A stretch of DNA of 64,000 nt from CAZKBP01 sp964551015. Lineage in GTDB: Bacteria > Bacteroidota > Bacteroidia > Cytophagales > Microscillaceae. The notes beneath the pieces were generated by a model. The model ran no database searches. It had not been told where the DNA came from and was given only the letters and a program-made list of their open reading frames with translations. The DNA lies in assembly GCA_964551015.1 (NCBI GenBank), contig CAZKBP010000019.1, positions 1 through 64,000 of the forward strand, in the 5' to 3' direction. Positions 27,808-35,416 of this stretch are shown piece after piece (the first letter of the stretch is position 1; every line of letters begins with the position of its first letter). The position numbers and the translations under genes were made by a program.

Positions 27808-29163
27808 ATGCAATTTAAAATATCTATATATGCAATTTTGTTCCTGGGCTTAAACCATTATGCTCTGGCTCAGGATACACTCAGCCTTTCTCAAGCTTTT
27901 GAGATGGCTCTCGAGCAAAACTACGGGATCAAAGTAGCTCGTAACCAACTGGAAATTAATAAAAATAGTGCTACCCGTGGCAATGCGGGCATGTTGCCCC
28001 GCGTTACGACCTCTGCTGGTATTAATTACAGTAATGATAACATCAAACTAGAGTTTGCCAATACTGGAGGTGGAGATACCACGGGTAATGGAGGAGGAAC
28101 CCCTAATGAGATCACACAAAGCGGAGCCGAAACTTGGCTAACTACGGCCGATATCACGGCCACTTACCGCATCTTTGATGGTTTCAATAATCGTAGAAAT
28201 TATGAACGGCTCAAACTCAATGTAGAGGAGAGTAACATTCTATTGCGCCAACAAATTGAGACGACTTTATTATCAGTAGCTCGCTCTTACTATGACTTGG
28301 CTCGGGTCACCCAAGATTTAGTGGTGCAACGAGAGGCACTGGCTATTTCTCAAGAAAGACTGACGCGTGCCAGCAATAAAAATGATTATGGTGTGTCTAA
28401 TCGTTTAGAGGTTCTGAATGCCGAAGTAGATTTGAATACAGATAGCGTCAATCTGGTTAGCACGGAACTCCAGGTAGAAATTGCTAAACGAAACCTGAAC
28501 GTACTGCTAAGTCGTGATCCAAACACGGTTTTTGAGGTTTCTTTAGAGGTATTGTACACGGAAGGCTTGTCCTTAGATGCTTTGAAAGAAAGTGCCAAGA
28601 CACAAAATGTGGCCATTCGTAGAGCGCAAATTCAGAAACAGTTATCTCAAAATGATTTGGAAGTTGCCAAAGGAGCACGCTATCCTACCTTAGATGCTAG
28701 TGCCAGCTATCGCTACAACCGCAGTGATAATGAAGTGGGCTTATTGCTACTCAACCGCACGGCTGGTTTCACGACGGGGCTAACGCTTTCTTTTGACATT
28801 TTTGATGGGAATCGTAAGAATTTACAAATCCAAAATGCACGTATTTCGGTTGAGAATAACCAACAACAGTATCAGGAAGCAGTACAAAATCTCGAGCGTG
28901 ATATTGAGAATGCCTATGCTACTTTACAGAATCGTAGCTACATCTTGGAGATAGAAGAAAGAAATTTGACCACCGCTGAGGCTAATTTTGATCGCACGCG
29001 TGAGCAGTTTAACTTTGGTCAAGTCACCAATACACAGTTTCGTGAGGCACAACTCAACCTAATCACTGCCCGTAATCGCCAGACGGATGCCAAGTTTGAT
29101 CGTAAAATTGCTGAAATAGAGCTTCTACAATTGAGTGGAAATATGCTCGAGAAAGAAGAGTAA
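27808..29163 (+). CDS. TolC family outer-membrane channel
   Basis: This 451-residue protein forms the outer-membrane part of the tripartite pump. It has a signal peptide ending at HYALAQ. Two TolC repeats follow, with the usual starts LSLSQAFEMALEQNYGI and ARYPTLDASASYRYN and the helical LERDIENAYATLQNRSYIL. A Gly/Thr-rich insert lies near residues 85-105. It starts 26 bp after the pump gene. A terminator follows within the end of the convergent TetR gene. Confidence 0.93.
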   Translation: MQFKISIYAILFLGLNHYALAQDTLSLSQAFEMALEQNYGIKVARNQLEINKNSATRGNAGMLPRVTTSAGINYSNDNIKLEFANTGGGDTTGNGGGTPNEITQSGAETWLTTADITATYRIFDGFNNRRNYERLKLNVEESNILLRQQIETTLLSVARSYYDLARVTQDLVVQREALAISQERLTRASNKNDYGVSNRLEVLNAEVDLNTDSVNLVSTELQVEIAKRNLNVLLSRDPNTVFEVSLEVLYTEGLSLDALKESAKTQNVAIRRAQIQKQLSQNDLEVAKGARYPTLDASASYRYNRSDNEVGLLLLNRTAGFTTGLTLSFDIFDGNRKNLQIQNARISVENNQQQYQEAVQNLERDIENAYATLQNRSYILEIEERNLTTAEANFDRTREQFNFGQVTNTQFREAQLNLITARNRQTDAKFDRKIAEIELLQLSGNMLEKEE

Positions 29164-29185
29164 AAAACCAATATCCATGAAAGCC

Positions 29186-29218
29186 AAGCCATCAGCCAGA
29201 AGTTGATGGCTTTTTTTT
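29186..29218 (+). terminator. Terminator of the RND operon
   Basis: A 9-bp stem AAGCCATCA/TGATGGCTT with a 9-nt loop is followed by eight T. It overlaps the last codons of the convergent TetR gene, where it codes for the lysine-rich tail. Confidence 0.85.
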
Positions 29219-29830
29219 GAAGTCGTCGGACTTTTCTTTGATCAGTCCAAAGAATTTTAGTTTGGAATATTGATTGAAAGCCTCTTGTAGCGTCAAATCA
29301 TGGTCGGTCAGAAAGTCTGGGTCGGTCAATTTTCTAAAAAACAGTTGGTCATTCACGGCTAAGATCGCGGTATGAATTCGGTTGAAAGCTCCGGCCTCAA
29401 TTCCTTGCTGATAAAAGGCTTCCAGTACAGAAACCGTATAATCCAAGAAGTCCTCGATCTTTTTCCATAGATTGGGGTAGAGTGCTTTCAAATCTGTCAA
29501 GAAGAGATTAGAAATGTCGGAAATATGATCGGCCAAAAACTTTAAAACTTCATAGCAGCGATCTATAAAACTAAGCGAAGCATCTTTCAAGATTTTTTCA
29601 AATCCTTTGACTTCTCCCAGCTTCTCAGTTACCATCATCCTGAGGAGTTCTTCTTTGGTCTGGAAATAATCGTAAACGGTGGTTTTGCTTTTGTTGAGTT
29701 CTTGGGCTACCAGATCCATCGTCATTCCTCTCAGGCCATTTTTTTGAAAATAAGGCAAAAGGATTTTGATCCATTCTTTGGTTTTTTCTTTGTTCTTTTT
29801 TCTTTTTCTTTGGATTGCTTTTCTTCCCAT
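29192..29830 (-). CDS. TetR family transcriptional regulator
   Basis: This 212-residue regulator has an N-terminal helix-turn-helix at about 20-65 (LRGMTMDLVAQELNKSKTTVYDYFQTKEELL). A very basic start (KAIQRKRKKNKEKTK) precedes it, and an all-helical ligand domain follows. It lies tail to tail with the RND operon and could control it, since TetR proteins often govern pumps. This is inferred from position alone. Confidence 0.9.
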   Translation of the reverse strand: MGRKAIQRKRKKNKEKTKEWIKILLPYFQKNGLRGMTMDLVAQELNKSKTTVYDYFQTKEELLRMMVTEKLGEVKGFEKILKDASLSFIDRCYEVLKFLADHISDISNLFLTDLKALYPNLWKKIEDFLDYTVSVLEAFYQQGIEAGAFNRIHTAILAVNDQLFFRKLTDPDFLTDHDLTLQEAFNQYSKLKFFGLIKEKSDDFKKKPSTSG

Positions 29831-29902
29831 AAAGACTGCTCAATAAATTTCTCAACAGAAGTTAGTGCTTGAATACCAGACAGAGGCTTTTCAAAGAGGC
29901 TG

Positions 29903-30832
29903 CTAAGCTTCGAGTGCTCTTTCTAATTCTTTTAGGTACTGTCTTGCTTCTTCTAAGAAGGCTTTATCTTGTTTTTTGATGGCTTGATTAAGTGAAGAGA
30001 CGATATGGGCTTTGAGTTCTTTGTAGCGCAGCTTCTGAGGGTCAGGGTCAGATTTTTTCTTAGGTAGTACGGTTGGTGCTTGATTTTGTGATTTTGCTTT
30101 ATGCAAAGCCTCATCAAAGTTTAGTCCTTCTGCAAGATAAGTACCTAGCTCTATGAGTACTTCTTCTTCCTCGTCGTGCATCTTGAGGGTTACTCCTTTG
30201 GGTAGATCAATCTTTTTATTAAGAATGTCCCATTTAAGATTTTTATTGTTGCCCGCAATTTTATCAATGGCCAGGGCGTATTTTTCGTCGCGTTTGATCG
30301 TTCTTCCTGAGACTTTATGTTCCTCGGCGAGTCTTTCTGCAGTCGGGACATTTTGTCCCTCTTGCTTATTATATTGATTTGAACCCGTACCCCCAATCTT
30401 TTTCTTTTCTCGATTATATTGAATCCCCCGCAGGTAAGATTTGGTTTCCTCGGTTACGTTTCGTTTCCCGAGTTGGTTATTGACCATCCAATCACTGACG
30501 ACTTCTTTGTCTTCAAACTCCAGAATCTGCACTTTAAAATCCAGTCCGTGCTTGGTACAGATTTGATAGCGGTTGTGTCCATCAATTAGTACATAATCTT
30601 CTCCATCCTTCCAAACCACCAGTGCATCTCGGCAACCTTCGGCGAGGATATTTTCTTCTAGCTGAGAAAACTCTTCGAGGGAAAGTGGAGGAATCAGATT
30701 TTTAAATTCTTCTCGAATTTGGATATTTTTTTTGATAAATCCTTCGCTGGTTTTTTGCTTTTGCTCCACAGCGGCTTTTTGTTGCTCGGCAGCTTGGATT
30801 AATCCATCAAACTTAAACTTCTTCTTAGCCAT
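29903..30832 (-). CDS. parB: ParB/Srx-fold partition-like protein
   Basis: This 309-residue protein has a ParB N-terminal domain at about 45-125. The core VLIDGHNRYQICTKHG stands where chromosomal ParB has GERRWRA, so the CTP-binding motif is not standard. A helix-turn-helix region follows (TAERLAEEHKVSGRTIKRDEKY), with a charged C-terminal coil. It matches plasmid- or phage-type ParB proteins better than the chromosomal form. It starts 57 bp after parA and forms an operon with it. Confidence 0.78.
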   Translation of the reverse strand: MAKKKFKFDGLIQAAEQQKAAVEQKQKTSEGFIKKNIQIREEFKNLIPPLSLEEFSQLEENILAEGCRDALVVWKDGEDYVLIDGHNRYQICTKHGLDFKVQILEFEDKEVVSDWMVNNQLGKRNVTEETKSYLRGIQYNREKKKIGGTGSNQYNKQEGQNVPTAERLAEEHKVSGRTIKRDEKYALAIDKIAGNNKNLKWDILNKKIDLPKGVTLKMHDEEEEVLIELGTYLAEGLNFDEALHKAKSQNQAPTVLPKKKSDPDPQKLRYKELKAHIVSSLNQAIKKQDKAFLEEARQYLKELERALEA

Positions 30833-30889
30833 TTCTTGATTACCTGATTAAATTTAGAATAGGAAAGCTAGTAAAAGGAATGCTTATTT

Positions 30890-31651
30890 TCAACTTACCA
30901 TTGCATTTTCGTTGGCTAAAATTTCTTTGGCTAAGTTTTCATAATCTTCTGCTCCATTACATTTTTCGTCAAAGCTAAACACATCTTGCCCACTAGCCGA
31001 GGCTTCCGCGAGGGTAATATTTTGGCGAATGGTGGTATTAAAAACCCGCCCTTCGTAGAGATTACGAACGGTCTCGGCAATGCTTTTTCGGAATACCGTA
31101 TGGTTGGTTTGCGTGAGGAGCATTCCGATGATTTCCAAGTCAGAGTTCAAATTCTCTTTCAATTTTCCGATTAGATTGAAAATCGTTTGCAATCCTTTCA
31201 CGGCGAGGTACTCAGACTGCACTACTACGATAATTTGGTTAGAGGCAATCAGGGCATTCAAGGTCAGGATGCCCAGAGAAGGTGGGCAGTCGATCAGGAT
31301 AAAATCGTAGGCAGGGGCGATACTCTGTAAGCTTTTGCGCAAAACAAAGTAGCCATTCACATCAGATTGTAGACGCAGCTCGGCTTCGGACAAGTCTAGG
31401 TCGGCGGGAATCAGATCAAAATTCTCAGCCATATTCAGGATGGGCACCTTTTCTCCTTCACAGAGTGCGTGGTAGAGATTGACTTCCGGCTCTTCTATGC
31501 CCAGAGATTGAGAAAGATTGGCTTGGGGGTCAATGTCTACCACGAGTACTTTTTTGCCCGTGCGTGAAAGTGCTTTCCCCAGATTGACTGTAGAAGTGGT
31601 TTTGCCAACGCCGCCTTTGTGATTAATCAGTGAGATGATCTTCGTACTCAT
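30890..31651 (-). CDS. parA: ParA-family partition ATPase (plasmid type)
   Basis: This 253-residue Soj/ParA-like ATPase has the deviant Walker A HKGGVGKTT at 11-19, the A' motif VVDIDPQANLS and the Walker B FILIDCPPSLG. The N-terminus INHKGGVGKTTSTVNLG and the short length without a DNA-binding extension match small plasmid-type (type Ib-like) or Soj-like proteins. It is followed by a divergent-type ParB. The pair segregates DNA or is a relic of an integrated replicon. A -7 motif precedes it. Confidence 0.88.
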   Translation of the reverse strand: MSTKIISLINHKGGVGKTTSTVNLGKALSRTGKKVLVVDIDPQANLSQSLGIEEPEVNLYHALCEGEKVPILNMAENFDLIPADLDLSEAELRLQSDVNGYFVLRKSLQSIAPAYDFILIDCPPSLGILTLNALIASNQIIVVVQSEYLAVKGLQTIFNLIGKLKENLNSDLEIIGMLLTQTNHTVFRKSIAETVRNLYEGRVFNTTIRQNITLAEASASGQDVFSFDEKCNGAEDYENLAKEILANENAMVS

Positions 31652-31694
31652 ATTTGATTGGAAGTTTTGATAACGTAAGTGTGATCTATGTTTG

Positions 31695-31702
31695 CAAAAA
31701 TA
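31695..31702 (-). promoter_or_regulatory. -7 motif of parA-parB
   Basis: On the minus strand this reads TATTTTTG, a full match to TAnnTTTG, 43 bp before the parA ATG. The -33 box is not clear. Confidence 0.42.
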
Positions 31703-31831
31703 TAAGAATTGCTTCGAGAATCCCTTATCTCTAAATGAGTTTTTTGAGAATTCTTACTTCGTTCACCCGAAGATCAATTAGGACAAACTGTCCCTTTTGC
31801 TAAGAAATGATGATAAAACTGGGTAAAACTA

Positions 31832-31845
31832 CTATCATATGATAG
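31832..31845. promoter_or_regulatory. 14-bp palindrome upstream of parA
   Basis: CTATCATATGATAG is a perfect palindrome about 180 bp upstream of parA. Nearby text repeats the theme (ACTATTATTTGATACTATT). It could be an operator or a centromere-like site for ParB, but nothing in the sequence decides which. Confidence 0.4.
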
Positions 31846-32006
31846 ATTATCTAGCACAGAATACTATTATTTGATACTATTTTACCTTAAATAGCTTTAT
31901 AACATAAAATATTTCTTTTTTGACTAATTTTTTAGATATTTGTCCAGATATTTCCTGAGATTAGTATCGTAAGCCAAATGTGCCACCTCTATGCATTTAG
32001 TTGATG

Positions 32007-32048
32007 CCAAGATTCTCGGAGCGAGAATTATCACTCCGAGAATCTTGG
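32007..32048. repeat. 42-nt palindromic element, copy 1 (intergenic)
   Basis: Perfect 15-bp arms CCAAGATTCTCGGAG and CTCCGAGAATCTTGG enclose a 12-nt centre. The length and arms are the same as copy 2 inside the KilA-N gene; only the centre differs. Similarity continues a few bases past the right arm (TGCGAGCCA against CGCAGGCCA). Confidence 0.85.
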
Positions 32049-32172
32049 TGCGAGCCAATCCTCCAAAAAAAATCGCTGAGGATACTTATCGCGTGGTTGC
32101 TCTTGGTTATGAGCAACTTAGTCTCTTGCACAGAAATACTCTATCTATTTTCTTCCATTAAAAATTACAGAA

Positions 32173-32784
32173 ATGAAAAAACTAACTGCTTTCAAGTATC
32201 AAGACCAAATCATCAGCTTTGATTTCAAAGGAAAAGACAAAATGATCAATGCCACCGAGATGGCCAAGCCTTTTGGGAAACGAGCGCACAATTTTTTAGC
32301 CATAGAGCAAACTAAGAGTTTTATAGAAAAAATGCACGAATATTTAGAAGAACCATTCCAAGATTCTCGGAGCATGGATTCATGCTCCGAGAATCTTGGC
32401 GCAGGCCAGTATTCTGAGAAAATCATCAAAGTTATCAACGGTGGCCGCTCCATGGGCACTTGGATGCGAGATCGCCTTGCCCTTAAATTTGCCGCTTGGC
32501 TTTCGCCAGAGTTTGAGTTGTGGGTATTTGATCGCATCTTTGAATTATTGACGCAGGGATACACGGTAGCGGGAGGTTGGGATTGTGTGTATTTTCTTTA
32601 TTCGCCCAAGCTCAATCTAGTCAAGATTGGCAAGACCACAAACCTGCGAAACCGAATGAGTACCATTCAGGCACATTGCTCTGACCAATTGGTACTGCTC
32701 CAAGCCGTCTCTACGCAACAAGCAGGAGAGCTAGAACAAACCATTCACCAACAATTTGATAAGCTCAGAACCCACGGGGAATGA
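32173..32784 (+). CDS. KilA-N and T5orf172 domain protein, 5' part of an interrupted gene
   Basis: The 203 codons encode a KilA-N domain (KMINATEMAKPFGK to GTWMRDRLALKFAAWLSPEF, about 20-120). A T5orf172/MUG113 domain of the GIY-YIG superfamily follows (VYFLYSPKLNLVKIGKTTNLRNR, 140-203). Such proteins occur in phages and mobile elements as antirepressor-like DNA-binding proteins. The frame ends in HGE-TGA. The next codons continue FRYSTELAEF in the same frame, so TGA has replaced the Trp of the conserved HGEWF. A 14-codon palindromic insert interrupts the KilA-N domain. The gene is probably broken. Confidence 0.75.
   Translation: MKKLTAFKYQDQIISFDFKGKDKMINATEMAKPFGKRAHNFLAIEQTKSFIEKMHEYLEEPFQDSRSMDSCSENLGAGQYSEKIIKVINGGRSMGTWMRDRLALKFAAWLSPEFELWVFDRIFELLTQGYTVAGGWDCVYFLYSPKLNLVKIGKTTNLRNRMSTIQAHCSDQLVLLQAVSTQQAGELEQTIHQQFDKLRTHGE
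32358..32399. repeat. 42-nt palindromic element, copy 2 (in frame within the KilA-N domain)
   Basis: Perfect 19-bp arms (CCAAGATTCTCGGAGCATG and its complement) surround a 4-nt loop. The 42 nt add exactly 14 codons (encoding QDSRSMDSCSENLG) between EEPF and the conserved second half of KilA-N. The frame is kept, as in the palindromic elements that invade Rickettsia genes. Confidence 0.85.
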
Positions 32785-33477
32785 TTCCGTTATTCCACCG
32801 AACTAGCGGAATTTGTGGATGGCCTATCGGAGCAAAAAGGCAAATGGGACACGATGTCCCAGCAGGGACAAACCCTACAACAGGCGCGAGAAATTGAGCA
32901 TCTGAAAGAAGAAATTCAAGTGCTCAAACAGGTCATCACCGAACAGGATCAGTTTATTAAAGCACTGGATTTGGCTCTGCCCCAAGCCCGTCTCTATGCG
33001 CAGGTATCACAACATCAGCAAAAGCTGAAGACCTTTTCCCAAAGTCTGCAAGAGAAACAAACTTTGCTCAATGACGCGCTCGATGCTATAAGAGCTAAGA
33101 ATGAATTGCTTTTTAGCATAAAAATTCAGCTAGAAGAAGCTCTTTATCAATTGCAAGGGAGTGAAAAACAACAGCACCAAAGACTGATTCGGATGATAGA
33201 AAAAAATTTACAGGGCTTTCAGCTCTCGGCAACATTGGTAGGTTCTTTTGAGCGTTTATTCCCGATGCTAGTTCACGATTTACATAAGAACTACCCAAAG
33301 CTTAATTCCGAAGAAATTTTGATCATCACGCTGCTCAAATTAGAAAACAGTACTGAGGAATTAGCGTGGCTATTAGGGCTTTCGGGTAAACCGCTAGAGA
33401 GGATGCTCAAGGATATTTGCCAAAAGATGAAAGTAGATGGGACAGAAGCTTTGGAAAAGATGATTAAAGCTCTCTGA
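32785..33477 (+). pseudogene. 3' part of the interrupted KilA-N/T5orf172 gene
   Basis: This 231-codon segment continues the KilA-N gene in the same frame after its TGA. It opens FRYSTELAEFVDGLSEQ, the natural continuation of the T5orf172 domain. A long coiled coil follows (about 25-150 of this part, LKEEIQVLKQVITEQDQFIK). A C-terminal domain with a helix-turn-helix look closes it (LNSEEILIITLLKLENSTEELAWLLGLSGKPLERM). A GTG at 32815 could start a separate protein, but no promoter supports that. It could also be read through the TGA. Confidence 0.65.
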
Positions 33478-33520
33478 ATAGTTGCTATTGCTTGTTAATT
33501 TTTTACTTTTATCTGCCAAT

Positions 33521-33541
33521 AAAAAAAGGAGCCGAAGCTCC
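33521..33541 (-). terminator. Terminator of the acyl-CoA synthetase gene
   Basis: On the minus strand GGAGC-TTCG-GCTCC, a five-pair stem with a stable UUCG tetraloop, is followed by seven T, 25 bp past the stop. Confidence 0.82.
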
Positions 33542-33565
33542 CTTCTATCTGCTTGAACTGATCTT

Positions 33566-35272
33566 TTAGCGCTCAGCTTTTTTGAACACCTCTATCATTT
33601 CCGTTCTGATTTTCTTCTTGTCAATCTTGCCCACACTCGTCTTCGGAATTTCATTCACAAAAGCAATCTTATCCGGTAAATACCATTTGGTGATATCTCC
33701 TTTGTCAATCCAAGGCTGCAGGTATTCTTTAATACTGTCTACACTGACTTTATCCTCATAGCCATTTTGTAATATGACCAAAGCGTTTGGTCTTTCGCCC
33801 CACTTTTCATCGGGTAAGCCCACTACGGCGGCTTCAGCTACCCCGGGTACATGACTGATGAGATTTTCTAGCTCCAAGGAAGAAACCCACTCTCCGCCAG
33901 TTTTGATTACGTCTTTGGCTCGGTCTGCAATTTGCACATAGTTGTCAGGCGTCACGCTGGCAATGTCTCCGGTGTGGAGCCACCCACCTCGCCACAGTTC
34001 TTCTCCCTTGGCAGCTTCTTTGAAATAGCCCTGGGTAAGCCAAGGAGCTCTTGCGACAATCTCTCCGATGGCTTTTCCGTCGTGAGGCAAGAAGTTCCCA
34101 TGATCATCTACAATGCGAATTTGTACCAAGGGAGCCACTGATCCGGCTTTGGTGCGATACTCGGCCTGGGTTGCGTTGTCCGCCTGTCGAGTTTCTTCCC
34201 TGAGGTAAGTAATCGCCAGTGCGGGGCAAGTCTCAGACATTCCGTAGCCAGAGTAAACATCTATCCCTAAGTCCATGGCGGCTTCAGCGAGTGCTTTGGT
34301 AAGAGCCGAACCTCCAATGATCACCTTCCAGTTACTAAGGTCAAAATTTTTCACGGCAGGGCTATTTACCAGCATTTGCAAGATGGTAGGAACACAATGA
34401 GAGAAGGTCACTTTTTCCGTAACCAATAGTTTCAGTAGCATTTCGGGTTCGTATCTTCCCGGGTAAACTTGTTTTGTACCCAGTAAAGTAGCGACATAAG
34501 GAACGCCCCAAGCGTGTACGTGGAACATGGGTGTAATGGGCATGTAGACATCGTTTGAGCGGAAACGTCCCTGCGTCTCGTAGCTACTGATCGTGATGCC
34601 CATTCCCAGGGTATGGAGGAATAGCTGGCGATGTGAGAAGTAAACCCCCTTGGGATTACCCGTGGTGCCGGTGGTGTAGAAAGTGGTCGCCCAAGTGTTT
34701 TCGTCAAAATCAGGAAATTCATAATGGCTATCAGCTTTCTCTAAGAGGGCTTCGTACTCTCCTACTAAGGCTACCTTGGTTTCGGGCATACTTTGATCGG
34801 CAGATTTATCATAAACTCGGTCGGAAAGAAGAATAAGCTTTTTGACTGTTTTCATCTGATCTTTGATCGAGTCTATGATCGGCAGGAAATCCTCATGTAC
34901 CAATACATAAGCATCTTCGGCGTGATTCATCGTGTAGAGAATCTGAGCAGGAGACAAACGTACATTGATCGTATGGAGAATGGCTCCCATCATGGGGATG
35001 GCATAAAAGCATTCTAAGTAACGATGACTATCCCAATCAAATACAGCCACGGTATCGCCTGGTTTTACCCCTTCGGCAGCTAACATATTAGCTAGTTTTT
35101 GCACGCGCTCGTGTAGCGTTTCATAGTTGTATCGAAACAAATCGCGATAAACAATCTCTCGCTGTGGTTCATACTTGAGGGATTGATCTAGAATATGTTT
35201 GATGAGTAGGGGATATCCGTAAGCAGATTCGGTTTTGGGGATTAATTTAGTTTGGATCATGATTCTTCTCAA
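33566..35272 (-). CDS. Long-chain fatty acid-CoA ligase-like AMP-binding enzyme
   Basis: This 568-residue ANL-family enzyme activates a carboxylic acid as acyl-AMP and then acyl-CoA. The AMP-binding P-loop TTGTTGNPKG is at about 200-209. The core A5-like motif is GYGMSETCPALA, and the A7/A8 region reads LHTGDIASVTPDNYVQIADRAKDVIKTGGEWVSS. The catalytic lysine lies in KTSVGKIDKKK near residue 549. The length and motifs match medium/long-chain ligases (AlkK-like group). An ATG four codons downstream (35260) is an equally possible start. It stands alone with its own terminator. Confidence 0.9.
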   Translation of the reverse strand: MRRIMIQTKLIPKTESAYGYPLLIKHILDQSLKYEPQREIVYRDLFRYNYETLHERVQKLANMLAAEGVKPGDTVAVFDWDSHRYLECFYAIPMMGAILHTINVRLSPAQILYTMNHAEDAYVLVHEDFLPIIDSIKDQMKTVKKLILLSDRVYDKSADQSMPETKVALVGEYEALLEKADSHYEFPDFDENTWATTFYTTGTTGNPKGVYFSHRQLFLHTLGMGITISSYETQGRFRSNDVYMPITPMFHVHAWGVPYVATLLGTKQVYPGRYEPEMLLKLLVTEKVTFSHCVPTILQMLVNSPAVKNFDLSNWKVIIGGSALTKALAEAAMDLGIDVYSGYGMSETCPALAITYLREETRQADNATQAEYRTKAGSVAPLVQIRIVDDHGNFLPHDGKAIGEIVARAPWLTQGYFKEAAKGEELWRGGWLHTGDIASVTPDNYVQIADRAKDVIKTGGEWVSSLELENLISHVPGVAEAAVVGLPDEKWGERPNALVILQNGYEDKVSVDSIKEYLQPWIDKGDITKWYLPDKIAFVNEIPKTSVGKIDKKKIRTEMIEVFKKAER

Positions 35273-35368
35273 CTTAAAGATTAATGATGTTTTTTTGTGA
35301 AAAATTAAAATACAATTATCTCCTAAAATAAGTCTAAAAAATGAATCATGAAATAAATCCTATCGAAT

Positions 35369-35391
35369 AAAAAAAGGGAGCCCTGGCTCCC
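35369..35391 (-). terminator. Terminator of the GAF/PAS sensor gene
   Basis: On the minus strand a six-pair stem GGGAGC/GCTCCC with a 4-nt loop runs into seven T, 26 bp past the stop. Confidence 0.82.
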
Positions 35392-35416
35392 CTTCACTTC
35401 TTTTGAATTATTTATT

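Larger units (their letters stand above)
31652..32172. other. parA/KilA-N intergenic region
   Basis: This 521-bp AT-rich stretch lies between divergent parA and the KilA-N gene. It holds a -7 motif for parA, a 14-bp perfect palindrome at 31832-31845, the first copy of a 42-nt palindromic repeat at 32007-32048, and a short open frame (31991-32161, 56 codons). The end of that frame (GYEQLSLLHRNTLS) vaguely recalls adenosine deaminase C-termini. No complete gene is supported. Confidence 0.6.

Noticed and set aside
32782..32784. UGA recoded as Trp as a genetic code change
   Set aside because: TGA is the normal stop of several intact genes in the window, so a general code change is excluded.
29903..33477. 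Complete prophage or integrative element
   Set aside because: No integrase, capsid, relaxase, or direct repeats at the edges could be found; only a three-gene relic-like island is supported.
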